A DNA stretch of 64,000 bases from Geodermatophilus pulveris (GTDB taxonomy: Bacteria > Actinomycetota > Actinomycetes > Mycobacteriales > Geodermatophilaceae): the NCBI RefSeq assembly GCF_900188375.1, contig NZ_FZOO01000004.1, positions 186,001 through 250,000 on the forward strand. The letters run 5' to 3'. The notes beneath the pieces were generated by a model. That model saw only the letters and a list, made by a program, of their open reading frames with translations. It made no database searches and was not told the DNA's origin. Below, in pieces: positions 1 to 8,279 of the stretch. The stretch's first letter is position 1. Each line of letters opens with the position of its first letter. A program made the position numbers and the translations under genes.

Positions 1-1684
1 CCAGCACGCGGTAGCGCTTGATCGACTCCGCCTGCGACACCGCCCGGTTGGCCTCGGCGACCGCGGCGTCGAGCTCGGCGCGCACGTCGGGGTCGTCGGC
101 CAGCTGGGCGGCCGTCAGGCCGGCGTCCTTGCCCTTGCTCTTCAGCCAGAGCGGGAGGGCCTCCTCGTCCAGGGTGACCAGGGCGCCGATGAAGGGCCGC
201 TGGTCGCCGACGACGATGCACTGGCTGACCAGACGGTGGGCGCGCAGCCGGTCCTCGAGCACGGAGGGGGCGACGTTCTTGCCGCCCGCGGTCACCAGGA
301 TCTCCTTCTTGCGGCCGGTGATCCGGACGAAACCGTCGGCGTCGATCTCGCCGAGGTCGCCGCTGTGGAACCAGCCGTCGGCGTCGATCGCCTCCGCCGT
401 GGCCGCCTCGTTGTGCCAGTACCCGCGCATCACGATGCCGCCGCGGATGAGGAGCTCGCCGTCGTCGGCGACGGCGAAGGAGACGCCGGGCAGGGGCCGG
501 CCGACGGTGCCGACGCGCAGCGCGCCGTCGTGGTTGACCGAGGCGGCGGCGGTGGTCTCGGTCAGGCCGTAGCCCTCGAAGACGGTGACGCCGATGCCGC
601 GGAAGAAGTGGCCGAGCCGCTCGCCCAGCGCGGCACCGCCGGAGATGGCGCCCTGGCAGCGGCCGCCGAGCGCGGCGCGCAGTTTGCCGTAGACCAGCCG
701 GTCGAACAGCGCGTGCTGGACGCGCAGCGCCAGGCCCGGGCCGCCGGTGTCCTGCGCGCGGGACCAGTCGATGGCCACCTGCGCCGCGCGGTCGAAGACG
801 CGGCCCTTGCCGTCGGCGTCGGCCTTGGCCTTGGCGCCGTTGAAGACCTTCTCGAACACCCGCGGCACGGCCAGCACGAAGGTGGGCCGGAACTCGCCGA
901 GCTCCTCGACCAGGTTCTTCACGTCCGGGGTGTGGCCGATGACGGTGCGCGTCCTGACGGCGCCGACCTGCATGACCCGCGCCAGCACGTGCGCCAGCGG
1001 GATGAACAGCAGCAGCGACCCGTCGGGGTCCATGAACCGGCTGAGCAGGCTCATGCCGTTGCCGACCTCGAACAGGAAGTTGCGGTGCGTGAGCTCGCAG
1101 CCCTTCGGCCGGCCGGTCGTCCCGCTGGTGTAGATCAGCGTGGCCGCGCTGTCGGCCGTCAGCGTGGCCCGGCGGGCGTCGAGCTCGCTGTCCGGCACGG
1201 ACTGCCCCGCGACGGTGAGCGTGCCGACGGCGTCGTCCTCGATGACGAAGACGGCCGCGAGGTCGGGGGCGTGGTCGCGGACGGAGGCCACGGTCGCGGC
1301 GTGCTCGTCGCGCTCCACGACGGCCACGGTGGCGCCGGAGTCGGACAGGATCCAGGCGACCTGGTCGGCGCTGGAGGTCTCGTAGACGGGGACGACGACG
1401 CCGCCGGCGGTCCAGATGGCGAAGTCCAGGACGGTCCACTCGTACCGGGTGCGCGCCTGCAGCACGACGCGGTCGCCGGCCGCGACACCGGAGGCGATGA
1501 GCCCCTTGGCGACGCCGCGGACCTCCTCGCCGAACTCCCGCCAGGTCACGTCGACCCAGCGGCCGTCCACCCGGCGGCGCAGGCCGGTCTCCCCGCCGTG
1601 CCGGGTGACGTTCTCGACCAGCATGTCGGGGAGGGCCTCGTCGGAGCCCACCTCGGTGGTCGCGGGGACGCTGAACTCGCGCAC
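1..1684 (-). CDS. Long-chain fatty-acid-CoA ligase (FadD15-like), C-terminus outside window
   Basis: Member of the AMP-dependent acyl-CoA synthetase family: it activates a fatty acid with ATP and joins it to CoA. The AMP-binding P-loop YTSGTTGRPKG lies near residue 183, the GYGLTET-type motif is in the middle, and the C-terminal hinge GRKKEILVTAGGKNVAP lies near residue 455. About 561 codons are visible before the window edge, and family members are about 600 residues, so only a short C-terminal part is missing. The GTG start at 1684 was chosen because CAGGAGAGGA lies just upstream. It is divergent from the SRPBCC gene, as fadD15 (Rv2187) lies near Rv2185c in M. tuberculosis. Substrate chain length cannot be read from the sequence. 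Confidence 0.93.
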   Translation of the reverse strand, partial: MREFSVPATTEVGSDEALPDMLVENVTRHGGETGLRRRVDGRWVDVTWREFGEEVRGVAKGLIASGVAAGDRVVLQARTRYEWTVLDFAIWTAGGVVVPVYETSSADQVAWILSDSGATVAVVERDEHAATVASVRDHAPDLAAVFVIEDDAVGTLTVAGQSVPDSELDARRATLTADSAATLIYTSGTTGRPKGCELTHRNFLFEVGNGMSLLSRFMDPDGSLLLFIPLAHVLARVMQVGAVRTRTVIGHTPDVKNLVEELGEFRPTFVLAVPRVFEKVFNGAKAKADADGKGRVFDRAAQVAIDWSRAQDTGGPGLALRVQHALFDRLVYGKLRAALGGRCQGAISGGAALGERLGHFFRGIGVTVFEGYGLTETTAAASVNHDGALRVGTVGRPLPGVSFAVADDGELLIRGGIVMRGYWHNEAATAEAIDADGWFHSGDLGEIDADGFVRITGRKKEILVTAGGKNVAPSVLEDRLRAHRLVSQCIVVGDQRPFIGALVTLDEEALPLWLKSKGKDAGLTAAQLADDPDVRAELDAAVAEANRAVSQAESIKRYRVL

Positions 1685-1780
1685 GCCTGGTCCTCTCCTG
1701 CCCGCCTCGCACCGGGCACCGTTGCCCGGCGCCCGGTCCCGGGGCCGTCTCCCGGGGATCAAACCACTGCCCGGTACCCA

Positions 1781-1834
1781 AGAGTAGGGACGCTCGCCGT
1801 CGCCACCCGCCCGTGTGGGGGCAGCGGCTAGCCT
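1781..1834. promoter_or_regulatory. Divergent promoter region, fadD / SRPBCC gene
   Basis: On the plus strand TAGCCT (1829-1834) ends 7 bases before the ATG at 1842, the geometry of a leaderless transcript. On the minus strand TACTCT (1786-1781) is a candidate -10 for fadD, which would have a leader of about 90 bases. No convincing -35 is seen for either. Confidence 0.5.
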
Positions 1835-1841
1835 GCTCCGC

Positions 1842-2276
1842 ATGGCCGACCAGTCCACCCAGTCGATCACGGTCGCGGCCCCGCCGGCCGACGTCATGGC
1901 GGTCATCGCGGACTTCTCCTCCTACCCGGAGTGGGTCGCCGCGGCCAAGCGGGTGGACGTGCTGGACAGCGGGCCGGACGGCCGGGCCCGCCGCGTCCAC
2001 TTCGTCATCGACGCGGGCGGGGTGAAGGACGACTACGTCCTGGAGTACACGTGGGACGGCGACCGGCGGGTGTCCTGGCACCTGGTGCAGGGCCAGATGC
2101 AGAAACGCCAGGAGGGCTCCTACACCCTCGCCGGGACCGCCCAGGGCACCACCGAGGTCACCTACGCGATCGCCATCGACCTGAGCATCCCGATGCTCGG
2201 GATGGTCAAGCGGAAGGCGGAGAAGGTCATCCTCGACACGGCGCTCAAGGAGCTGAAGAAGCGCGTGGAGAGCTAG
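1842..2276 (+). CDS. SRPBCC (START-like) family protein
   Basis: A 144-residue single-domain protein of the SRPBCC/polyketide-cyclase fold, a helix-grip pocket that binds lipids or other hydrophobic ligands. The start QSITVAAPPADVMAVIADFS, the central YPEWV and the closing long helix are typical. ATG 1842 was chosen because the TAGCCT box ends 7 bases upstream. It heads an apparent operon with the ArsA-like ATPase (7-base gap), the small CxxC protein and glucokinase. The same SRPBCC-ATPase pairing occurs at Rv2185c-Rv2184c in mycobacteria. Its ligand is unknown; a role in membrane-lipid handling next to fadD is inference. Confidence 0.85.
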   Translation: MADQSTQSITVAAPPADVMAVIADFSSYPEWVAAAKRVDVLDSGPDGRARRVHFVIDAGGVKDDYVLEYTWDGDRRVSWHLVQGQMQKRQEGSYTLAGTAQGTTEVTYAIAIDLSIPMLGMVKRKAEKVILDTALKELKKRVES

Positions 2277-2283
2277 CCGGCCG

Positions 2284-3438
2284 GTGCGCACGCTGCTGCT
2301 GACCGGCCCCGGCGGGGCCGGTACCTCGACCCTCGCCGCGGCCACGGCCGTCCGCGCCGCGGCCCGCGGCGCCCGCACGCTGCTGCTGCAGCGCCCGGGT
2401 CGCGCGCCGGGCGGTCCGGACGGCGTCCCCGGGCTCGCCGTCGACGCCGTCCCGCCGCTGGCCGCGGCCGAGTCGCTGTGGGCGTCCGCCGGTGACGCGC
2501 TCGCCGCCGTCCCCGGCCTGACGCCGCCCCCGCCGTCGTCGGTCGTGCCGCTGCCCGGCGTCGCCCCGCTGGCCCTGCTCGCCCGGCTGGCCCGCGCCGC
2601 CGCCGGCGACGAGGCCGACACGGTGGTCGTCGACGCCGGCCCGCTGGAGGACGGCGTCGCGCTGGTCGGCCTGCCCGGCACGCTGCGCTGGTGGCTGGAC
2701 CAGGCGCTGCCCACCCGGCTGCGGGTGCTGGCCGCGGTCCGCACCGCCGCGGTGCGCTCCGGCACGGCGGTGCCCGGCCCGGTCGACACCGTCCTGGACG
2801 CCCTGCCCGCCCTGGAGGCCGCGCTGGGCCGGCTCGCCCTGGACGACCCCGCCGCCGTCGAGGTGCGGCTGGTGGCCGAGCCGCGCGCCTCCGCCGTCCC
2901 GGCGCTGCGGCGGGCGGTGACCGCGCTGGCGCTGCACGGCCAGCAGCCGGCCGCCGTCCTCGCGCGGGTGCTGCCCGGCGGCGCGGGGGAGTGGTGGGCG
3001 CGGCGCGCCGCCGAGCAGGACCGCGCGCTGGCCGCGCTCGCCGAGCTCGCCCCGCTGCAGCGGGTCGGGGAGGCCGCCACCGAGCCGGCCGGTGCCGCCG
3101 AGCTGGCCGCCCTCCTGCCGGACGGGGACGGCGCCGCGCCGGTGGCCGCCCTGGCGCCGTCGGTGCACCGCGGCGACGGGGTGCGCCGGCTGGTGCTGCC
3201 CCTGCCCTTCGCCGAGCGGGCCGGCCTGGACCTGACCCGCTGGCAGGACGACCTGGTCGTCACCGTGGCCGGCGCGCGCCGCTCGCTGCCGCTGGACTCC
3301 CTGCTGCGCCGCTGCGTGGTCACCCGCGGCACCCTGGCCGACGCCGGCACCCGCCGGGCGCGCCTGGAGGTCACCTTCACACCCGATCCGCAGCAGTGGC
3401 CGGCCGACCTGCTGGCCGCCGAGGGGAGCAGACCATGA
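2284..3438 (+). CDS. ArsA/GET3-like P-loop ATPase
   Basis: A 384-residue ATPase of the anion-transporting (ArsA/Get3/MinD) superfamily. The deviant Walker A motif GPGGAGTST is at residues 8-16, VVVDAGPLEDG near residue 118 is the Walker B/switch region, and the C-terminus has a beta-rich ArsA-HSP20-like segment (RLVLPLPFAERAGLDLTRWQ). The usual lysine of the deviant Walker A (GKGGxGKT) is not seen: the motif reads GPGGAGTST. It may therefore bind or hydrolyse nucleotide differently. Start is GTG 2284, and its stop overlaps the next gene's start by four bases. It matches the position of Rv2184c. Metal transport is not implied. The role is unknown. Confidence 0.78.
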   Translation: MRTLLLTGPGGAGTSTLAAATAVRAAARGARTLLLQRPGRAPGGPDGVPGLAVDAVPPLAAAESLWASAGDALAAVPGLTPPPPSSVVPLPGVAPLALLARLARAAAGDEADTVVVDAGPLEDGVALVGLPGTLRWWLDQALPTRLRVLAAVRTAAVRSGTAVPGPVDTVLDALPALEAALGRLALDDPAAVEVRLVAEPRASAVPALRRAVTALALHGQQPAAVLARVLPGGAGEWWARRAAEQDRALAALAELAPLQRVGEAATEPAGAAELAALLPDGDGAAPVAALAPSVHRGDGVRRLVLPLPFAERAGLDLTRWQDDLVVTVAGARRSLPLDSLLRRCVVTRGTLADAGTRRARLEVTFTPDPQQWPADLLAAEGSRP

Positions 3439-3737
3439 CCGACGCACCGGACTGGGTGGACCAGGCCCGCCTGTTGGTGACCGGGCTGGGCCGGACGCTC
3501 GGCCAGGCGCTGCGGGAGGAGGCCGCCGGTGCCCACGACGCGGACTGCCGCTGGTGCCCGGTGTGCCAGGTCGCGGCCGTGGTGCGCGGCGAGCGGCCCG
3601 AGGTGACCGATGCGCTGGCCGACGTCCTCACCGCCGCGGCGGCCGCGCTGCGCAGCGTGGCGGAACCCGCGCCCGCCCCGGACGACCGCCCGGCCGAGCA
3701 GCCGCGGCCGCCGGTCCAGCACATCGAGATCGCCTGA
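3435..3737 (+). CDS. Small conserved protein with CxxCxxC cluster (DUF5304-like)
   Basis: A 100-residue protein between the ArsA-like ATPase and glucokinase, overlapping the former by ATGA and directly abutting the latter. The N-terminal half is an amphipathic helix followed by CRWCPVCQ (two CxxC-type pairs sharing a cysteine, about residues 37-43), and the C-terminus is Pro/Ala/Glu-rich. Comparable small proteins sit between the same two genes in streptomycetes. A metal-binding role is suggested by the cysteines only. Function unknown. Confidence 0.7.
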   Translation: MTDAPDWVDQARLLVTGLGRTLGQALREEAAGAHDADCRWCPVCQVAAVVRGERPEVTDALADVLTAAAAALRSVAEPAPAPDDRPAEQPRPPVQHIEIA

Positions 3738-4742
3738 GTGGCCGGCTCCCGGGACCCCGCCCACCCCGCCGCCGGCCTGCCCGCCCTGGGCATCGACATC
3801 GGCGGCACCAAGGTGGCCGGCGGCGTCGTCGCCCCGGACGGCACGGTGCTGGCGACCGCGCGCCGGGCGACCCCCGGCTCCTCGGTGACCGAGACTGAGG
3901 ACGCCATCGCCGCGGTGGTCGACGTGCTCGCCCGCGGGCACGACGGCCCGCTGGTCGGCGTCGGGGTGGGCGCGGCCGGCTGGTTCGACCGCACCGGCGA
4001 CACGGTGCTGTTCAGCCCGCACCTGGCCTGGCGGCACTTCGCGCTGCGCAAGGACCTGGAGAGCCGGCTGCAGCGGCCGATGTGGGTGGGCAACGACGCC
4101 GACGCCGCCGCCTGGGCGGAGTACCGCTACGGCGCCGCCCGCGGGGCCGACCTCGCGCTGATGGTCACCCTGGGCACCGGCATCGGCGGCGGGATCGTCA
4201 TGGACGGCCGGCTGCAGCGCGGGTCGCACGGCGTCGCCGGGGAGTGGGGGCACATGCGCGTGGTCCCCGACGGGCGGCTGTGCGCCTGCGGCAACCGCGG
4301 CTGCTGGGAGCAGTACGCCAGCGGCACCGCCCTCGGCCAGACCGCGCGGGAGGTGGCCCGCAGCTCGCCGGCCGCTGCCGCGCTGCTGCTCGAGCGGGTG
4401 GACGGCGACCCCGACCGGCTCACCGGCGAGCACGTGGCCACCGCCGCCTCCGACGGCGACCCGCTGGCCCTGGAGCTGCTGGCGGAGGTCGGGTCCTGGC
4501 TGGGGCAGGGGATCGCCGACCTGGCCGCCGTCCTCGACCCGGAGGTCGTCGTCATCGGCGGCGGGGTCAGCGTGCTCGGCGAGATGGTGCTCGGCCCGGC
4601 GCGCGAGCGGCTGGAGCGGGCCCTGCCCGGCCGCGGCTTCCGGCCGGGGCCGCGGGTGGTGGCCGCCCGGCTGGGCGCGCAGGCCGGGCTGGTCGGCGCC
4701 GCCGACCTCGTCCGCCGCGCCGTCGTCGACGGCGTGCTCTAG
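3738..4742 (+). CDS. glkA: ROK-family glucokinase
   Basis: Phosphorylates glucose with ATP to glucose-6-phosphate. The 334-residue protein has the N-terminal phosphate motif DIGGTK (residues 20-25), the ROK zinc site GEWGHM followed by CACGNRGC (Cys182, 184, 189), the ROK signature LGTGIGGGIV, and the C-terminal VVIGGG. Start GTG 3738 immediately follows the previous stop. The stop overlaps the convergent gene's stop by four bases. The last gene of a four-gene operon with SRPBCC, ATPase and the small CxxC protein; it is comparable to S. coelicolor glkA, which also mediates carbon catabolite repression there (established for that species, not shown here). Confidence 0.93.
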   Translation: MAGSRDPAHPAAGLPALGIDIGGTKVAGGVVAPDGTVLATARRATPGSSVTETEDAIAAVVDVLARGHDGPLVGVGVGAAGWFDRTGDTVLFSPHLAWRHFALRKDLESRLQRPMWVGNDADAAAWAEYRYGAARGADLALMVTLGTGIGGGIVMDGRLQRGSHGVAGEWGHMRVVPDGRLCACGNRGCWEQYASGTALGQTAREVARSSPAAAALLLERVDGDPDRLTGEHVATAASDGDPLALELLAEVGSWLGQGIADLAAVLDPEVVVIGGGVSVLGEMVLGPARERLERALPGRGFRPGPRVVAARLGAQAGLVGAADLVRRAVVDGVL

Positions 4743-5419
4743 ACCACCGCGCCGTCGTCGCCGTCGTCGGTGGTGCGCTCGCGCATCCGGGACAGGAGCA
4801 CCCCGACCCCGCCGGCGACCCCCGCCACGCCGAGCACCAGGCCGAGGTCGGCGGACAGGCCGAGCACCTGCGGCGCGGCCACCAGGACCGCGCCCGCGGC
4901 GATCAGCAGCACCGCGTACAGCGACGCCGGCGCCGGTGCGGGCACCGGCGGGGCGGGCGGCGGCTCGTAGTGCTCCTCCGGGCGGTCGAGCACCGACGGC
5001 TCGGCCGGCGCCGGCGGCGGGAGGACGGCGGGGTCCCCGTCGACGGCGGTGCGCCCGTGCTCGGCCTCGAACGCGGCGACGATCCGCGCCCACTCGGCGT
5101 CCTCGTCGACGTCGCGGCGCACCGGCCGGCGGGTGCGGGCCCGCTCCTGCGCGTGGTCGTCGGCGTGCTGGTCGACCAGCGCCCGCGCCTCCCCGGTGCG
5201 GGCGCGGTCGACGAACAGCCGGTCCGACGGCGGGCTGGGCAGCGAGACGGTGCGGGTGTAGGGCTCCACGTCGGCGGAGGGCTCCAGGTAGGCGGCCACG
5301 CCGGCCTCCCGCAGGACGTCGAGCAGGTGCTCGCCGACCCGCGGGTCGACGTCGCGCAGCGGCGTCCACAGGGCGGCGTCCAGGCCGTTGTCCCGGCGGC
5401 CCCGGCCGCGGCCGCTCAC
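4739..5419 (-). CDS. Hypothetical protein with C-terminal membrane hairpin
   Basis: 226 residues, family not recognised. The N-terminal 60 residues (LDAALWTPLRDVDPRVGEHL, then PYLEPSADVEPYTRTVSL-like text) look like a small folded domain. They are followed by a charged Arg/Glu-rich stretch, a Pro/Ala-rich linker (about 130-162), and two hydrophobic helices near 165-183 and 191-208 with a short acidic tail. The likely topology is a cytoplasmic domain tethered to the membrane at the C-terminus. GTG 5419 start; the gene faces glucokinase with a 4-base stop overlap. No functional call is possible. Confidence 0.6.
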   Translation of the reverse strand: MSGRGRGRRDNGLDAALWTPLRDVDPRVGEHLLDVLREAGVAAYLEPSADVEPYTRTVSLPSPPSDRLFVDRARTGEARALVDQHADDHAQERARTRRPVRRDVDEDAEWARIVAAFEAEHGRTAVDGDPAVLPPPAPAEPSVLDRPEEHYEPPPAPPVPAPAPASLYAVLLIAAGAVLVAAPQVLGLSADLGLVLGVAGVAGGVGVLLSRMRERTTDDGDDGAVV

Positions 5420-5475
5420 GCGCGCCCCCGGCCGGGCGGGACGGCCGGCACGCCGCCGGGCGTCGGGTCGGGCAG

Positions 5476-5487
5476 GGACACGTGTCC
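5476..5487. promoter_or_regulatory. 12-bp palindrome in divergent intergenic region
   Basis: GGACACGTGTCC is a perfect palindrome between the starts of the membrane-hairpin gene (5419, minus) and plsC (5587, plus). It resembles a transcription factor half-site pair, but no cognate regulator is identifiable. Confidence 0.3.
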
Positions 5488-5561
5488 TCCTCGGGGCCCG
5501 TGGGAGCCGGCCGGATCCGGACCCTCGCGGGGTGGAATTGTCCTCCGGCCTCCGGGCTCCC

Positions 5562-5567
5562 TAGTCT
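5562..5567 (+). promoter_or_regulatory. Candidate -10 box upstream of plsC
   Basis: TAGTCT lies 19 bases before the GTG at 5587. A ribosome-binding site (GAGGAGG, about 5578-5585) lies between, so this would be a short-leader rather than leaderless transcript. Confidence 0.4.
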
Positions 5568-5586
5568 GGCAGCCTCCCGAGGAGGC

Positions 5587-6351
5587 GTGTTGTTCTACTG
5601 GTTCCTCAAGTTCGTGGCGCTCGGCCCGGTCCTGAAGCTGGTGTACCGGCCGCGGGCGGAGGGCGTGCACAACGTGCCGCGCACCGGGGCGGCGATCCTG
5701 GCGAGCAACCACCTGTCCGCGGCGGACTGGGTCTTCATGCCGCTGATCGTGCGCCGCCGGGTCACCTTCCTCGCCAAGGCCGAGTACTTCACCGGCACCG
5801 GGCTCAAGGGCACGCTGCAGCGGGCCTTCTTCACCGGCGCCGGCCAGGTGCCCATCGACCGGTCCAGTGCCTCGGCCGCGGAGGACGCGATCCTCACCGG
5901 GCTGCGCCTGCTGCGCGCCGGCCGGCTGCTGGGCATCTACCCCGAGGGCACCCGCTCCCCGGACGGGCGGCTCTACCGCGGCAAGACCGGCGTGGCCCGG
6001 ATGACGCTGGAGACCGGGGTGCCGGTGCTGCCGGTGGCGATGACCTACCGGCCGCGCCGGCTGCCCGTGCTGGGCTGGAACCTGCCGGCGGTGGGCATCC
6101 GGATCGGCGAGCCGCTGGACTTCTCCCGCTACGAGGGGCTGGCCGGCGACCGCTTCGTCGAGCGCTCGGTCACCGACGAGATCATGTACGAGATCATGAC
6201 GCTGTCCGGCCAGGAGTACGTCGACGTGTACGGCGCCCGGGTCAAGACGTCCATGGACGCCACCGGGGCCAGCGCCTCGGAGGTGGTCAGCCGGCTGCAG
6301 CCGCCCGCCGACGAGGCCGCCGACCGCGCCCCGGAGTCGCTCGCCGGCTGA
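5587..6351 (+). CDS. plsC: 1-acyl-sn-glycerol-3-phosphate acyltransferase (PlsC family)
   Basis: Transfers an acyl chain to lysophosphatidate or a related acceptor at the membrane. The 254-residue protein has an N-terminal hydrophobic segment (FYWFLKFVALGPVLKLVY), the catalytic NHLSAADW motif (HX4D) near residues 39-46, and the acceptor motif YPEGTRSPDG near residue 118. GTG 5587 was chosen over upstream starts because GAGGAGG precedes it and homology begins there. It matches Rv2182c in position and type. The C-terminal 40 residues are charged and probably flexible. The glycerolipid class made is not known. Confidence 0.9.
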   Translation: MLFYWFLKFVALGPVLKLVYRPRAEGVHNVPRTGAAILASNHLSAADWVFMPLIVRRRVTFLAKAEYFTGTGLKGTLQRAFFTGAGQVPIDRSSASAAEDAILTGLRLLRAGRLLGIYPEGTRSPDGRLYRGKTGVARMTLETGVPVLPVAMTYRPRRLPVLGWNLPAVGIRIGEPLDFSRYEGLAGDRFVERSVTDEIMYEIMTLSGQEYVDVYGARVKTSMDATGASASEVVSRLQPPADEAADRAPESLAG

Positions 6352-6353
6352 CG

Positions 6354-6408
6354 GGCCCCCTCGCCTCCCACCGCTCGCCGGCTCGCGGCGGGCCCCTGCG
6401 AGGGGGCC
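6354..6408 (+). repeat. Dispersed hairpin repeat, copy A
   Basis: Two nested stems directly after the plsC stop: outer GGCCCCCTCGC / GCGAGGGGGCC (11 perfect pairs, 6354-6364 and 6398-6408), inner CCCACCGC / GCGGCGGG with one mismatch (6367-6374, 6385-6392), and 10-base loop TCGCCGGCTC. Three more copies with the same architecture lie at 11878-11928, 28884-28930 and 52519-52568. It could act as a transcription terminator although there is no U tract. Confidence 0.75.
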
Positions 6409-6411
6409 ACT

Positions 6412-6417
6412 TACGGT
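6412..6417 (+). promoter_or_regulatory. Leaderless -10 box of exoribonuclease gene
   Basis: TACGGT ends 7 bases before the GTG at 6425, the usual leaderless spacing. It decides this start over the in-frame GTG at 6416, which would overlap the box. Confidence 0.55.
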
Positions 6418-6424
6418 GGGCGGC

Positions 6425-6907
6425 GTGCGGCGCTTCTTCTACGACACCGAGTTCATCGAGGACGGCACCACCATCGACCTCGTCTCCATCGGCGTCGTGG
6501 ACGAGGCCGGCCGGGAGTTCTACGCCGTCAGCACCGAGTTCGACGAGAGCCGCGCCATCCCCTGGGTGCGGCGCAACGTGCTCGACCAGCTGCCCCCGCC
6601 GGCGGACCGGGCGTGGCGCAGCCGCCAGCGCATCCGCGACGACCTGCTCGCCTTCCTCACCGGCCCGGGCGAGGAGGTCGAGCTGTGGGCCTGGTTCGCC
6701 GCCTACGACCACGTCGCGCTGTGCCAGCTGTGGGGGGCGATGCCGGCGCTGCCCCGGCCGATCCCGCGGTTCACCCGCGAGCTGCGCCAGCGCTGGGACG
6801 ACCTCGGCCGGCCGCCGCTGCCGCCGCGGCCCAGCGGCACCCACGACGCGCTGGTCGACGCCCGGTACAACCTGGCCCGCTGGCGGGCCATGGAGGGCAC
6901 CGGCTGA
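6425..6907 (+). CDS. 3'-5' exoribonuclease, Rv2179c family (DEDDh fold)
   Basis: A 160-residue RNase-H-fold nuclease. FFYDTEF at the N-terminus supplies the first two acidic residues (D-x-E), WAWFAAYDHVAL in the middle supplies the third, and GTHDALVDARYNL at the C-terminus supplies the H-x4-D pair. The family enzyme from M. tuberculosis (Rv2179c) removes nucleotides from RNA 3' overhangs in a metal-dependent way. It sits between plsC and the DAHP synthase region, as in mycobacteria. GTG 6425 is supported by the TACGGT box. The cellular RNA target is unknown. Confidence 0.87.
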   Translation: MRRFFYDTEFIEDGTTIDLVSIGVVDEAGREFYAVSTEFDESRAIPWVRRNVLDQLPPPADRAWRSRQRIRDDLLAFLTGPGEEVELWAWFAAYDHVALCQLWGAMPALPRPIPRFTRELRQRWDDLGRPPLPPRPSGTHDALVDARYNLARWRAMEGTG

Positions 6908-6976
6908 CCGTTGCGATCCGGTGACGGACGCCGGACCCCCTGGCTCCCGCAGCGGGGGCCCGGGACAGTCCTCCGG

Positions 6977-8188
6977 GTGGACCCGGCGTCGCGTCCCGCC
7001 CCCGCGGTCACCGCGGAGCTCGCCACGGTGGCCGCGCGCGAGCACGGCCTGCCTGCCGGGCTCCTCGACGGGTACCTCGACGCGCTGGTCGCGGTGGCAC
7101 GGACCGGCCGCCGGCTCCGGGACGCGGAGGAGGCCGCCTGCCGCCGGCTGGGCGGGGAGGCGGCGGCCGGCGGGGTGGCGCTGCCCCGGTTGGTCGACCT
7201 GTACATGACCGCCTCGAGGCTGCTGTGGCCGTGCCTGCCGGAGCTGATCACGACGGGTGGGGGAGGGCGGACGGCCGACCTGGTCGCCGTCGGCGAGGCC
7301 GTCTGGCGGGCCGCCGACACGGCCGTCGCGGCGCTGGCCGAGGGGCACGTCGACGCGCAGCGGCAGGTGGTCCGGCGCGAGGAGGCGTTCCGCCGGGAGT
7401 TCGTCGAGGACCTGCTCACCGGGCGGTCCGAGGTCGGGCCGCTGGTGGAGCGGGCCGAGCGGTTCGGGTTGTCCCTCGCCGCGGCCCACACGGTGGTCGT
7501 GGCGGTGACCGACCGGCCGGTCGACTCCGGCATGCCGACGACCGGGTGCATCGAGGACGACGTCCGCACGCGCCTGGGCCCGAGGGGGTTGCTGGTGGCC
7601 GTCCGGGACGGGCGGCTGGTCCTGGTGCTGTCGTCGGCTCCGGGCCGCCCCCCGGGTGCCGGGGCGGGCGCGGAGGGGGAGGTCCTGGCGGCCGTGGCCG
7701 GGCCGGCCGCGGCCCGGCTCACCCGGCGGACGGCGTGGCGCGCCGGGGTCGGCCGCCCGCACACCGGCCCCCGGGGGGTCCTGCGCTCCTACCGGGAGGC
7801 GGTGGACGCGCTGACGGTCGCCGCGCAGCTGGACCTGCCGCAGCGGGTCGTGCACGCGCCGGACATGCTCGTCTACCGGGTCCTGCTGCGCGACGAGGAG
7901 GCGATCGCCGACCTCGTGGGCACCGTGCTCGGCCCGCTCACCACAGCCCGTGGGGGCGCCGAGCCGCTGCTGCGGACGCTGGAGTGCTACTTCGCCTCCG
8001 GCCGGAACTCCGCCGAGACCGCGCGCCGGCTGCACCTCAGCGTCCGGGCGGTGACCTACCGGCTGGCCAGGCTGCACGAGCTCACCGGCCACCGGCCCGG
8101 GGACCCGGCCGCGGAACTGCCGTTGCTGGTCGCGGTGACCGGCGCGCGGTTGCTGGACTGGCCCGGGCGTCCGCTGCCGGTCATGTGA
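6977..8188 (+). CDS. PucR-family transcriptional regulator
   Basis: 403 residues with the layout of PucR/CdaR regulators. It has an N-terminal helical sensor region (1-120), a central GGDEF-like degenerate domain (about 125-300, RREEAFRREFVEDLLTG onward), and a C-terminal PucR helix-turn-helix: LLRTLECYFASGRNSAETAR then RLHLSVRAVTYRLARL near residues 330-365. Related proteins control purine, amino acid or secondary-metabolite genes. GTG 6977 is preferred to the longer start at 6911, whose extra 22 residues are low-complexity; the start is not certain. No catabolic operon is adjacent, so the target is unknown. Confidence 0.8.
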   Translation: MDPASRPAPAVTAELATVAAREHGLPAGLLDGYLDALVAVARTGRRLRDAEEAACRRLGGEAAAGGVALPRLVDLYMTASRLLWPCLPELITTGGGGRTADLVAVGEAVWRAADTAVAALAEGHVDAQRQVVRREEAFRREFVEDLLTGRSEVGPLVERAERFGLSLAAAHTVVVAVTDRPVDSGMPTTGCIEDDVRTRLGPRGLLVAVRDGRLVLVLSSAPGRPPGAGAGAEGEVLAAVAGPAAARLTRRTAWRAGVGRPHTGPRGVLRSYREAVDALTVAAQLDLPQRVVHAPDMLVYRVLLRDEEAIADLVGTVLGPLTTARGGAEPLLRTLECYFASGRNSAETARRLHLSVRAVTYRLARLHELTGHRPGDPAAELPLLVAVTGARLLDWPGRPLPVM

Positions 8189-8279
8189 CGCCCCTGCCGG
8201 GTCCCGGCAGACAGGGACGGCCCGAGACGTCCTCGTCCGCACCTGACCGGGGCGCCGTGGGGTGACGCACGATGGGACC

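Noticed and set aside
236-1831. Long plus-strand open frame antisense to the acyl-CoA ligase
   Set aside because: Its translation is low-complexity and shows no family, while the minus frame carries clear ligase motifs. Long antisense frames are expected at this GC content, and many similar ones elsewhere were discarded for the same reason.
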